Of a DNA stretch of 64,000 nt, positions 1 to 7,664 are shown one piece after another. The notes under the pieces were generated by a model. That model did not search any database. It saw only the letters and a program-made list of their open reading frames with translations, and was not told where the DNA came from. The stretch is from Streptacidiphilus albus JL83 (GTDB lineage: Bacteria; Actinomycetota; Actinomycetes; Streptomycetales; Streptomycetaceae): the NCBI RefSeq assembly GCF_000744705.1, contig NZ_JQML01000001.1, positions 2,666,001 through 2,730,000 of the forward strand, given 5' to 3'. Each line of letters begins with the position of its first letter. The first letter of the stretch is position 1. The translations under genes were made by a program, and so were the position numbers.

Positions 1-627
1 CGGGTGGCCGTCGCTCAGAGTGACGTACCGAACGCCTTTGCGACCGGCCGCAACGAGAAGAACGCCGTGGTCTGCGTCACCACCGGGCTGCTCCGCCGGC
101 TGGAGCCGGAGGAGCTGGAGGGCGTGCTCGCCCACGAGCTCTCCCACGTCGCCCACAAGGACGTGATGGTGATGACCATCGCCGGCTTCCTGGGCGTGCT
201 GGCCGGTGTGATCACCAGGGTGGGCGTCCAGTTCGGGATGTTCGGCGGCTTCGACCGCCGCGACAACCGGGACGACAACAGCGGGATGATCATGCTCGCG
301 GTGATCGCGGTCAGCGCGGTCGCCTACGCCATCAGCTTCCTGCTGACCCGGATGCTCTCCCGCTACCGCGAGCTGTCCGCCGACCGCTCGGCCGCCGAGC
401 TGACCGGCCGCCCCTCGGCGCTGGCCTCGGCGCTGACCAAGGTCACCGGGCAGATGGCCGCCATCCCCACCCAGGACCTGCGCCGCGCGCAGCCGTTCAA
501 CGCCTTCTACTTCGCCCCGGCGCTGAAGCCGAGCGAGGCGATCAGCAACGCGTTCTCGACCCACCCCTCGCTGGAGAAGCGGCTGGAGCAGCTCGGCAAG
601 ATCTCCGCCGAGCTCGGCCGCCAGTAG
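1..627 (+). CDS. htpX: Zinc metalloprotease HtpX, C-terminal part (5' end outside window)
   Basis: Membrane-bound M48 metalloprotease that degrades misfolded membrane proteins. The frame is already open at base 1, so the first GTG at position 4 is probably internal and the start lies upstream. The zinc motif HELSH is about 44 codons in, followed by a hydrophobic hairpin (two segments flanking a Gly/Asp-rich loop). RELSADR then supplies the likely third zinc ligand. The visible 208 codons are roughly the last two thirds of a normal HtpX. It is followed after 57 nt by pspAB, a usual pairing in actinomycetes linked to envelope stress. Family assignment is firm; the missing N-terminus cannot be judged. 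Confidence 0.93.
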   Translation, partial: RVAVAQSDVPNAFATGRNEKNAVVCVTTGLLRRLEPEELEGVLAHELSHVAHKDVMVMTIAGFLGVLAGVITRVGVQFGMFGGFDRRDNRDDNSGMIMLAVIAVSAVAYAISFLLTRMLSRYRELSADRSAAELTGRPSALASALTKVTGQMAAIPTQDLRRAQPFNAFYFAPALKPSEAISNAFSTHPSLEKRLEQLGKISAELGRQ

Positions 628-684
628 CCCCTTCGGGGCCCGCACCGCCTCCTGCCCGCCCTGCCTACCGAGGAGCTGACCCCC

Positions 685-1263
685 ATGGGCTTCCTGGACG
701 CCCTGCTCGGCCGCACCAAGCCCGTCAAGCCCGACCTGGACCAGCTCTTCGGCCTGCCCTCGGCGGCGATCACGCTGGAGGCCGCCGCCGGGTTCAAGCC
801 CACCGGCGTCGGCTCGGTCTGCTTCGCCGCAGCCGAGGGCGGCGCCTTCGCCCAGATCCAGCAGGACGTCCAGGCGCTGCTGGACGCCGACACCGGCCGG
901 GGCGGCACGCCGATCGAGTCCAGCCGGGACTCCTACGGCTACACCTGGCTGACCTCCCGGCACGACCCGGAGGACTTCGTCTCGCTGGTCAACGACATCC
1001 ACGCGGTCAACAGCGCGCTGGAGAGCACCGGCTTCGGGCCGCAGCTGCTCTGCTCGCTGGTCAACTTCACCGACGTCCAGCACCGCCGGCTGGCGCTGGT
1101 CTACCTGTTCAAGCGGGGCAGCTTCTACCCCTTCGCCCCGCTGCCCGGCGAGAAGCGGGACAACCCGCTGGAGATCCAGATCAAGGCGATGATCGGCAAC
1201 GACCTGCGGCTGGAGCAGGACCTCACCCGCTGGTTCCCGGTGTGGGGAGCCCCCGGCCTGTGA
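685..1263 (+). CDS. pspAB: PspA-associated protein PspAB
   Basis: A 192-aa soluble protein starting MGFLDALLGRTKPVKPDLDQ, the characteristic N-terminus of the PspAB family found beside htpX in actinomycetes. The start ATG is preceded by GAGGAG at good spacing. No signal peptide or membrane segment is visible. PspAB accompanies the phage-shock/envelope-stress system, but its biochemical role is not settled. It lies in the same direction as htpX and its stop overlaps the next start (GTGA), so the three genes are probably one transcript. Family call is strong from the N-terminus and context; function is inferred only from association. Confidence 0.85.
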   Translation: MGFLDALLGRTKPVKPDLDQLFGLPSAAITLEAAAGFKPTGVGSVCFAAAEGGAFAQIQQDVQALLDADTGRGGTPIESSRDSYGYTWLTSRHDPEDFVSLVNDIHAVNSALESTGFGPQLLCSLVNFTDVQHRRLALVYLFKRGSFYPFAPLPGEKRDNPLEIQIKAMIGNDLRLEQDLTRWFPVWGAPGL

Positions 1264-2102
1264 CCCGCCCCGTGGACAGCCGCCGCTACAGCCCCGACCT
1301 GACCCCGCCGTGGAAGCGGTCGGTCCCCGCGCCCGAGGTGCCCGCCGAGCGGGACCTGGTGGTGGAGGAGGTCGTCACCGGCTTCTGCGGGGCCGTGCTG
1401 CGGGTCGAGAAGACCGCCGAGGGCTTCACCGTCACCCTGGAGGACCGGCACCGCAAGGTCCGGGTTTTCCCGATGACGCCGAGCGGCTTCCTGCTCGACG
1501 GCAAGCCGGTGACCCTGGTCCGCCCCGGCACCGCCGCCGGACCGGCCGCGCCCGCGCGGACGGCCTCGGGATCGGTGGCCGTCAAGGGCGTCCGGGCCCG
1601 GGTGGCACTGCCCAGCCGGATCTACGTCGAGGGCAAGCACGACGCCGAGCTGGTCGAGCGGGTCTGGGGCGACGACCTGCGGATCGAGGGCGTGGTGGTG
1701 GAGTACCTGGAGGGGATCGACGACCTCCCGGCGATCGTCGCCTCCTTCCGCCCCGAGCCGGGACGCCGGCTGGGGGTGCTGGTCGACCACCTGGTGCCGG
1801 GCTCCAAGGAGTCCCGGATCGTCCAGCAGGTCGGCGGGGCCGACGTGCTGGTGGTCGGCCACCCCTACATCGACGTCTGGGCCGCGGTGAAGCCGGCCTC
1901 GGTCGGCATCCCGGCCTGGCCGGAGGTGCCGCGCGGCGAGGAGTGGAAGCTCGGCGTCTGCCGTCGCCTCGGCTGGCCGGCCGACACCGGAGACGCCTGG
2001 CGGCGCCGGATCCTGGCCTCCGTCAACTCCTACAAGGACCTGGACCCGACGCTGCTGCGCGCGGTCGAGGAACTGATCGACTTCGTGACCGCTCCGGCGT
2101 GA
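1260..2102 (+). CDS. DUF3097 family protein
   Basis: About 280 aa. The conserved opening YSPDLTPPWKRS marks the actinobacterial DUF3097 family, of unknown function. I chose GTG at 1260 because it overlaps the pspAB stop (GTGA); GTG at 1242 and 1272 are alternatives in the same frame. The central part has a segment beginning PSRIYVEGKHDAELVERVWGD, with an acidic Toprim-like look (EGKHD, later LVDH). Nuclease or primase-like chemistry is therefore a possibility but not shown. No membrane segment. It ends convergently with a gene on the other strand 14 nt away. Confidence 0.8.
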   Translation: MTRPVDSRRYSPDLTPPWKRSVPAPEVPAERDLVVEEVVTGFCGAVLRVEKTAEGFTVTLEDRHRKVRVFPMTPSGFLLDGKPVTLVRPGTAAGPAAPARTASGSVAVKGVRARVALPSRIYVEGKHDAELVERVWGDDLRIEGVVVEYLEGIDDLPAIVASFRPEPGRRLGVLVDHLVPGSKESRIVQQVGGADVLVVGHPYIDVWAAVKPASVGIPAWPEVPRGEEWKLGVCRRLGWPADTGDAWRRRILASVNSYKDLDPTLLRAVEELIDFVTAPA

Positions 2103-2114
2103 CCGCTCCGGCGT
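2087..2114. repeat. 14-bp direct repeat over the DUF3097 stop codon
   Basis: The 14-mer GACCGCTCCGGCGT occurs twice back to back, once inside the last codons of the DUF3097 gene and once just past its TGA. It looks like a local slippage duplication that left the reading frame intact. It separates two convergent genes, and no hairpin terminator is obvious there. Confidence 0.7.
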
Positions 2115-2116
2115 GA

Positions 2117-3073
2117 TCAGCGGGCCGGACCGGGCGCGGCGAGCGGGCGGAGCTCCTCGGTCATCTCGTCGAGGTCGTCCGCCGGGACCCGGGCGCGCCA
2201 GGCGTGGCGGCCGGCGGCGGAGAGGCCCAACCAGGCGGCCTCCTCGGCGTTGCCACTGGTGAGGGCCAGGGTGGCGATGCCGTCGGTGGTCGCCAGGACC
2301 TCGAAGGGGGCGCCGCGCCAGGACACCAGCAGCCGGCGGTAGCCGACCTCCTCGCACTGGGCGAATTCCAGCCGCCGGGTCAGCGTCGTGCCGTCCTCGG
2401 CGGCCCGGTAGGCGGTGGCCTCGCCCGGGTTCGGGCCGAAGTCGGCGAGGTGGGGCGTGCCCTGGAAGGTGACCATCAGGCCGCGCGCTACGCCGCCGCC
2501 TCCCGGAGCGGGCACCACGGGGCCGGTGGGCAGGCCGAGGTCCTCGGCGGCCGGGAAGGCGTGCCAGCCGGAGTGGCGGCCGGAGTAGCGGGCCAGTGGC
2601 TGCTCCCAGCCTTCGGCGCCGTCCTCGGCCAGGTGCCAGAGTTCGGCGCCGACCGGGGCCTCGGTGAGCTCCAGCCAGTACTCGGGAACGGCCACCGGCA
2701 GGTACTCGGTGTAGCCGGTGCCGAGGAACGGGGCGGGCAGCACCAGGGTGGAGCCGAGCCTGGCCGCAGCGGCGGTGCTCCGGCCGCCGAACGAGGCCCG
2801 GAACAGCTCCGGCCAGTGCGCCTGGAAGCGCAGCACGAACAGGCCGTCCCCCACCGGGAAGTCGGCTTCGGCCCCGGCCAGCCCGTGGTGGGCCCGCACG
2901 GCCGCGCCCGACTCGGCGTCGATCACGTCCACCAGGCGGGAGCACAGCCCCCACAGTGCGGACGGCTCGAAGCTGCCGGGCACGACGGTGTTGGCCAGGT
3001 ACTGCCCGGCGAGCTGCCGGGTGACCGGCAGCTGGATGACGGTACGGGGGGAGAGCCCGGCGGTGGTGGTCAT
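2117..3073 (-). CDS. Uncharacterised composite protein: toxin-tail-like half plus immunity-like half
   Basis: A 318-aa soluble protein, last gene of a four-gene operon; its ATG overlaps the stop of the 144-aa gene (ATGA). I do not recognise a named family. Reading it against its neighbours suggests two parts. Around residues 80-165 it has PFLGTGYT, a following PEYW and AELWHLAEDG, which match the order PFIGTGYT, PEWE, SEIWRMTSDG at the end of the upstream toxin-like protein. Residues about 235-310 (WRGAPFEVLATTDG to VPADDLDEMTEE) resemble the 144-aa protein (RWKGELFSSGGARDG to FPLEEVTDLTEE). This may be a fused or repurposed toxin/immunity pair. These are alignments by eye; no function is claimed. 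Confidence 0.6.
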   Translation of the reverse strand: MTTTAGLSPRTVIQLPVTRQLAGQYLANTVVPGSFEPSALWGLCSRLVDVIDAESGAAVRAHHGLAGAEADFPVGDGLFVLRFQAHWPELFRASFGGRSTAAAARLGSTLVLPAPFLGTGYTEYLPVAVPEYWLELTEAPVGAELWHLAEDGAEGWEQPLARYSGRHSGWHAFPAAEDLGLPTGPVVPAPGGGGVARGLMVTFQGTPHLADFGPNPGEATAYRAAEDGTTLTRRLEFAQCEEVGYRRLLVSWRGAPFEVLATTDGIATLALTSGNAEEAAWLGLSAAGRHAWRARVPADDLDEMTEELRPLAAPGPAR

Positions 3074-3504
3074 TCCGGGTGCCGTTCCTTCCAGGTGGCG
3101 AGCAGGTCGTGGCGCTCCTCGGTGAGGTCGGTGACCTCCTCCAGGGGAAAGGTGCCCTCGTACTCGATGGCCCCGGTCCGCGTCAGGTGGGCGTCGGCGA
3201 AGGCCGCCCCCTTGGTGCCCAGGTAGTACCCGTTGATCCGGCCGTCACGGGCTCCGCCGCTGGAGAAGAGCTCGCCCTTCCAGCGGAACGTCCAGCTGGA
3301 GGCGTACCAGGCGGTGACGTCCGCGGGCGCGACGAGGAAGACGTCGGCACGTCCCCCGGGATCCGGTTCCAAGCCCTCCGGGACGGGCGCGCGCCCCTCG
3401 ACCCGGAGCGGGATCATCGGCAGGCGATCGTCGGTCAGGGCCCGGTAGGTCCGGCCCCGGTACTCGACGAACCGACCGGGGCGGTACGGGCGTGCGCTAG
3501 CCAT
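3070..3504 (-). CDS. Small hypothetical protein, candidate immunity protein
   Basis: A 144-aa soluble protein starting MASARPYRPGRFVEYRGRTY. It lies directly downstream of the putative toxin gene, overlapping it by 8 nt, and overlaps the next gene by ATGA, so translation is probably coupled. The position right after a toxin-like gene, the small size and the acidic C-terminus (LEEVTDLTEERHD) fit an immunity protein. Streptomyces genomes carry similar GRTYRA-type proteins near secretion-linked toxin genes; I recall this as a pattern, not as an identified match. The alternative is a simple accessory protein of unknown role. Confidence 0.55.
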   Translation of the reverse strand: MASARPYRPGRFVEYRGRTYRALTDDRLPMIPLRVEGRAPVPEGLEPDPGGRADVFLVAPADVTAWYASSWTFRWKGELFSSGGARDGRINGYYLGTKGAAFADAHLTRTGAIEYEGTFPLEEVTDLTEERHDLLATWKERHPE

Positions 3505-4546
3505 TGATCTTGATCCACCTGATTCCGTTGAAGTGGGCGGCGAGAGACTCCTTGCCGTCCGAAGTCATTCTCCAGATCTCGGACCCGCCGGGCAGGGGGC
3601 CGCGAGCGGCCTCCCACTCGGGTATCCCTCCGCCGGTGTAGCCGGTGCCGATGAAGGGGTCCTGCCAGGGGCGCCCGGTGCTCACCCCGGCCAGGTCGGC
3701 GACGTGCTGGGCGACGGCCGGATCGTCGACCGCGCCGAAGGTGACGGCGGTGTCGAACTCCTCGGGGGCGCGCAGCCGCAGCTGGTAGGCCTCACTCGCC
3801 CCCTCCGGAACCGGGGTCCAACCGGCGCCCTTGTCGTCGAGGGCGAGGGCGTCGCGCAGCTCGGCGGGGGTGGTCAGGCCGGCGGTGTCGGTGCCGCGCG
3901 CGACGGAGCCGCCGAACTGGGTCGGATCGAACTCGCGCCCGTTGGGCAGGACCTCCGCGTTCTCCATGTAGGACTTGGCGACGTCCTCGCCGAGGACCTT
4001 GGTGACGACCTGGCCGTCCGAGATCGTGATGGTGTTGCGGACGTCCACCACCTGCTGGATCTGCTCGTCCGTCAGATCGTTGGTGGGGGTGGTCCGGAGC
4101 CGGTCGTGCTCGGCGCGGTCCAGTCCGCGGGCGTTCAGCTCCTGGTCGATCTGGGTGTCGAAATCCGGCGAGTCGCGCAGCGCGTCGCGGCCCAGCCGGG
4201 GCGTCCCGGGATCGAGTGCGGCCGGGGCGCCGTCGGGGAGGGGATCGGGGACAGGATCGGATCCCGGGCCGGAGTCCAGGGCATCGGCGATCCGGGAGCC
4301 TCCCCCCGCCTCCTCGGGCAGGCCGGGAGGCGTCGGGGCGGGCGGCGTCTCCTCCCTGGGCATGGTGGAGCGGAAGGACTCGGCGAGTTCGCTCTCGTTG
4401 GCCGCGTGGTCGGCGAGGTTCCTGGTCCCCTTCTCCACCGCCGCGTCGACCAGCTCGGCGTGCTTCTCGGCGATCTTCGGCAGGGACTTCTCCGCGTCCG
4501 CCCGCAGCCCCTCGAAGACCGCCTTCTCCTCTCCGCCTGCGGCCAT
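3497..4546 (-). CDS. Putative polymorphic-toxin-like protein with uncharacterised C-terminal domain
   Basis: A 349-aa protein whose ATG overlaps the stop of the upstream gene (TGATG). Residues 1-60 are helical and charged, resembling a short ESX/WXG-type secretion or pairing region. About 65-110 is a Pro/Gly/Asp-rich linker. The remainder is a folded domain with GGSVARGTDTAG near residue 215, then PFIGTGYTGGGIPEWE and SEIWRMTSDG close to the end. The architecture (helical N-terminus, linker, compact C-terminal tip, following small gene) is that of a contact or secreted toxin. The order ARGT, GTGYT, GSE could suggest an ADP-ribosyltransferase fold, but that is only a weak resemblance. Activity is unassigned. 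Confidence 0.6.
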   Translation of the reverse strand: MAAGGEEKAVFEGLRADAEKSLPKIAEKHAELVDAAVEKGTRNLADHAANESELAESFRSTMPREETPPAPTPPGLPEEAGGGSRIADALDSGPGSDPVPDPLPDGAPAALDPGTPRLGRDALRDSPDFDTQIDQELNARGLDRAEHDRLRTTPTNDLTDEQIQQVVDVRNTITISDGQVVTKVLGEDVAKSYMENAEVLPNGREFDPTQFGGSVARGTDTAGLTTPAELRDALALDDKGAGWTPVPEGASEAYQLRLRAPEEFDTAVTFGAVDDPAVAQHVADLAGVSTGRPWQDPFIGTGYTGGGIPEWEAARGPLPGGSEIWRMTSDGKESLAAHFNGIRWIKING

Positions 4547-5259
4547 CAGAAGGCCAGCCCGGCGACGCCGCCGCGCAGCACCTGCGCGTGGCCGCGCATG
4601 GTCTCCGCGTACCCGCTCAGCAGTTGGAGGTGCGTCCCGGCGGCGCCGTGGTCGACGGAGAAGCCGTCCCCCGGGCCGTCCTGGCCGGGCGCGCCGGTCT
4701 GCGACCAGTCCAGGCCGGACATGGCCTCCTCGATCCTGGCGAACAGCGGTTCGGCGGCGGCCTCGACGACCTCGCCGACGATGTGCTGGATGATCTCCTG
4801 CTTCAGCGTCTCCAGCAGTTCCTTCCCGGTCGCGACGATCAGCGGGACGGCGGCCTCCGCCAGCCCGAGCGTCACCACCGAGGCCGCCTGGTCCGCCACG
4901 AACGTCGCCGCCATGCCGACCAGCTCGGCCAGCGCCTCGGCCTTCTGGGCGACGATGTAGTCCGCCGCCAGGTCCAGTGCCTCCGCCAGCACCCGGCAGC
5001 CGTCGAGCAGGTCCTGGACGTGCTGCTCGGAGAGCCGGGACCAGCCGGACTGCATCCGCCGGGTGGCCGCCCCCTGGTAGGCCTGCGCGAAGTCCGCCAC
5101 CGCCGTGCCGGCGTCCTGGTGCGTCCGCTCCAGGGCCGCACCGAAGTCCCGGACCAGGCCGGCGAACCGGCGGACCTCGTCCTCGTTCAGGTAGGGCCAG
5201 GGCACGCCGATGACATTGAGGAAGATCACGACCGGGCCCGGCAGATCGTCGACAGCCAA
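4546..5259 (-). CDS. WXG100-like / CpnT-N-terminal-like helical domain protein
   Basis: A 237-aa, mostly alpha-helical protein. The early segment IFLNVIGVPWPYLNEDEVRRFA is the signature of the WXG100-like N-terminal domain found in large actinomycete toxins. There it serves export and chaperoning. Here it is a stand-alone gene immediately upstream of the toxin-like gene, so it may be a partner split off from the toxin. The start is TTG at 5259, the only suitable codon before the domain, with GGGG 8 nt upstream. The middle (about residues 95-150) contains an Ala/Val-rich helix. It heads the four-gene operon running down to 2117. Confidence 0.65.
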   Translation of the reverse strand: MAVDDLPGPVVIFLNVIGVPWPYLNEDEVRRFAGLVRDFGAALERTHQDAGTAVADFAQAYQGAATRRMQSGWSRLSEQHVQDLLDGCRVLAEALDLAADYIVAQKAEALAELVGMAATFVADQAASVVTLGLAEAAVPLIVATGKELLETLKQEIIQHIVGEVVEAAAEPLFARIEEAMSGLDWSQTGAPGQDGPGDGFSVDHGAAGTHLQLLSGYAETMRGHAQVLRGGVAGLAF

Positions 5260-5381
5260 GATGCGCCCCGTTCGCGTCCCGCCAGGCCTGGGAGATTCGT
5301 GGTCGGAACCGGACCCTACCGGGTGCCGGATCCCGACCCGGCGAGGGGGTGCGCCGGGAGGGACGGGCGGTCCGCCGGGTC

Positions 5382-6623
5382 TCAGTCCACCAGGTCGCGC
5401 ACCACCGCGTCGGCCAGCAGTCGGCCGCGCAGGGTGAGGACGGCCCGGCCGGCCGCGTAGGGCTCGGCGGCGAGCAGGCCGTCGGCCAGCGCGCGGTCGG
5501 CGGCCTTGCGGCCGGTCTCGTGCAGCAGCTCCAGCGGGCAGCCGTCGGCGAGCCGGAGCTCCAGCAGGATCCGCTCGACCCGGCGGTCCTCGGGCTCCAG
5601 CCGCTCGCGTCCGTGCGCCGGGGTGCGCGCCTCCGCGAGCGCCTGGGCGTAGGCCGCCGGGTGCTTGACGTTCCACCAGCGGACGCCGCCGACATGGCTG
5701 TGGGCGCCGGGTCCGGCGCCCCACCAGTCGGCGCCGGTCCAGTAGAGCTCGTTGTGGCGGCAGCGGGCCTCGGCGGTGGTCGCCCAGTTGGAGACCTCGT
5801 ACCAGTGCAGCCCGGCCGCGCTCAGCAGTTCCTCGGCGATCAGGTAGCGGTCGGCGTGGACGTCGTCGTCGGTCATCGGGATCTCGCCGCGGCGGATCCG
5901 GGCGGCGAGCCTGGTGCCCTCCTCGACGATCAGCGCGTAGGCCGAGACATGGTCCGGGCCCGCGCCGAGCGCGGCCTCCAGCGAGGCGCGCCAGTCGTCG
6001 TCGCTCTCGCCCGGGGTGCCGTAGATCAGGTCCAGGTTGACGTGGTCGAAGCCGGCCGCGCGGGCCTCGGCCACGCAGGCCTCCGGGCGGCCCGGGGTGT
6101 GCCGGCGGTCGAGCAGGTCCAGCACGTGCGGCCGGGCGCTCTGCATGCCGAAGCTGAGCCGGTTGAAGCCGCCCTCGCGCAGCTCCGCCAGGTAGGCCGG
6201 GTCGACCGACTCCGGGTTGGCCTCGGTGGTGACCTCGGCACCCTCGGTGAGGCCGAACTCCTCGCGGATCGCGGCCAGCATCCGGACCAGGTCCCGGGCC
6301 GGGAGCAGAGTGGGCGTGCCACCGCCCAGGAAGACGGTCTGCACCGGCAGGTCGACGTCGCCGAGGGTGCGCCGGGCGTGCCGGATCTCGGCGACCAGGT
6401 TGTCGGCGTAGGTCTCCTGGGAGGCGACGGCGCCCGAGTCCCCGGCGGCCGAGCGCAGCTCGGTGGCGGTGTAGGTGTTGAAGTCGCAGTACCCGCAGCG
6501 GGTGGCGCAGTAGGGCACGTGGACGTAGAAGCCGAAGGGCCGCGTCCCGAGCCCGCGCAGCGCGGATTCGGGCAGGGCGCCGTCGGCGGGGACGGCTTCG
6601 CCGTCGGGGAGAGCGGAGGGCAT
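5382..6623 (-). CDS. hemW: Radical SAM heme chaperone HemW
   Basis: A 413-aa member of the oxygen-independent coproporphyrinogen-oxidase-like family. The radical SAM cluster motif CATRCGYC is at residues 39-46, preceded by GFYVHVPY. GGGTPT follows and a C-terminal HemN-like domain ends in VRDLVD. HemW proteins usually act in heme trafficking rather than as true HemN. I chose ATG at 6623 (MPSALPDGEAVP, the family's usual start); an ATG 9 nt upstream at 6632 is in frame. It is divergent from the signal peptidase gene, with 96 nt for two promoters. Confidence 0.92.
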   Translation of the reverse strand: MPSALPDGEAVPADGALPESALRGLGTRPFGFYVHVPYCATRCGYCDFNTYTATELRSAAGDSGAVASQETYADNLVAEIRHARRTLGDVDLPVQTVFLGGGTPTLLPARDLVRMLAAIREEFGLTEGAEVTTEANPESVDPAYLAELREGGFNRLSFGMQSARPHVLDLLDRRHTPGRPEACVAEARAAGFDHVNLDLIYGTPGESDDDWRASLEAALGAGPDHVSAYALIVEEGTRLAARIRRGEIPMTDDDVHADRYLIAEELLSAAGLHWYEVSNWATTAEARCRHNELYWTGADWWGAGPGAHSHVGGVRWWNVKHPAAYAQALAEARTPAHGRERLEPEDRRVERILLELRLADGCPLELLHETGRKAADRALADGLLAAEPYAAGRAVLTLRGRLLADAVVRDLVD

Positions 6624-6719
6624 GCCCTCCATTGTCCGGCATGCGCCGTCCGAACCGCGCCGCGCGGGAACTACCGTTCGTTGGGGTGATGGGTTGATCG
6701 GCACGGAGGGGACGGCGGA

Positions 6720-7610
6720 ATGGACGAGCAGGCGGCGGGTGCGGTAACGGACGGGGCAGCGTCGGACGGAGACGTGGCCGAGGCGGTCCGCGGTGGTGGG
6801 AGCAGGACCGGAGCAGCGGCGAAGCCGCAGCGCTCGCTCTGGAAGGAGCTGCCGTTCCTGGTGGTGATCGCGCTGGTGCTGGCGGTGGTCATCAAGACCT
6901 TCTTCGTCCAGGCCTTCGTGATCCCCTCGGTGTCGATGGAGAACACCCTGGTGAAGAACGACCGGGTGCTGGTCGACAAGTTCAGCCCCTGGTTCGGGGC
7001 CGAGCCGCAGCGCGGCCAGGTGATCGTCTTCAAGGACCCGGGCGGCTGGCTCACCGGCGCGGAGGCGCCGCACCCGAGCAGCAACGCGATGGTGCGGGAC
7101 ACCCAGTCGGTGCTGAGCACCATCGGGCTGATGCCCTCGGCCGACGACGGCGACCTGATCAAGCGGGTGATCGCGGTCGGCGGCGACACCGTGGTCTGCA
7201 AGGCCGGGGCGCCGCTCTCGGTCAACGGCGTGGCATTGAAGGAACCGTACCTCTACCCGGGGGCCACCCCCTGCGACCAGGAACCGGTCGGCACGGTGAC
7301 CGTGCCCAAGGGCTACCTGTGGGTGATGGGCGACAACCGCGGCGACTCGGAGGACTCCCGCTACCACTACCAGGGCCCGGGCAGCACGGCCGGCTTCGTG
7401 CCGCTGAGCGACGTGGTCGGCCGGGCGTTCGTGGTGGCCTGGCCGGTGGCGCACTGGGCGAGCCTGCCCTCGCCCGCCGACTTCCACCAGCCGGGGCTGC
7501 AGCAGGGCGACGAGGTCGCCGCGCCGGTCGCGCTGGGCGGTCTGGTGGTGCTCGTCGGCGCCGGGCTGGTGCTGCTGCGGGTGCGCCGTCGGCGCAGCCC
7601 GCGCGGCTGA
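6720..7610 (+). CDS. lepB: Signal peptidase I
   Basis: A 296-aa membrane serine protease that removes Sec and Tat signal peptides. It has a charged, Ala/Gly-rich N-terminal tail, a transmembrane segment at about 45-66, the catalytic serine in PSVSMEN (Ser72) and the general-base lysine in DLIKRV (Lys148). The GDNRGDSEDSR box is near 235. A second hydrophobic segment at about 265-287 ends in a basic tail, the topology of several streptomycete signal peptidases. A strong GGAGGGGA ribosome site precedes the ATG. It ends at a bidirectional terminator shared with the acyl-CoA ligase gene. Confidence 0.93.
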   Translation: MDEQAAGAVTDGAASDGDVAEAVRGGGSRTGAAAKPQRSLWKELPFLVVIALVLAVVIKTFFVQAFVIPSVSMENTLVKNDRVLVDKFSPWFGAEPQRGQVIVFKDPGGWLTGAEAPHPSSNAMVRDTQSVLSTIGLMPSADDGDLIKRVIAVGGDTVVCKAGAPLSVNGVALKEPYLYPGATPCDQEPVGTVTVPKGYLWVMGDNRGDSEDSRYHYQGPGSTAGFVPLSDVVGRAFVVAWPVAHWASLPSPADFHQPGLQQGDEVAAPVALGGLVVLVGAGLVLLRVRRRRSPRG

Positions 7611-7624
7611 GAGCGGTCGGTGCG

Positions 7625-7658
7625 GGCTGCCGGGGCCCGGTCGCGGGCCCCGGCAGCC
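7625..7658. terminator. Bidirectional hairpin terminator
   Basis: A perfect 15-bp GC-rich stem with a 4-nt loop between the convergent signal peptidase and acyl-CoA ligase genes. There is no U tract, as is common in streptomycetes. Confidence 0.8.
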
Positions 7659-7664
7659 GGGTGC

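Noticed and set aside
1125-2954. Long minus-strand frame of about 600 codons over pspAB, DUF3097 and beyond
   Set aside because: Arg/Pro/Gly-rich shadow of genes on the other strand; no start signal or family sequence.
3497-4546. Assignment of the toxin-like domain as an ADP-ribosyltransferase
   Set aside because: Only a loose resemblance in the order ARGT, GTGYT, GSE; not enough without a structural comparison.
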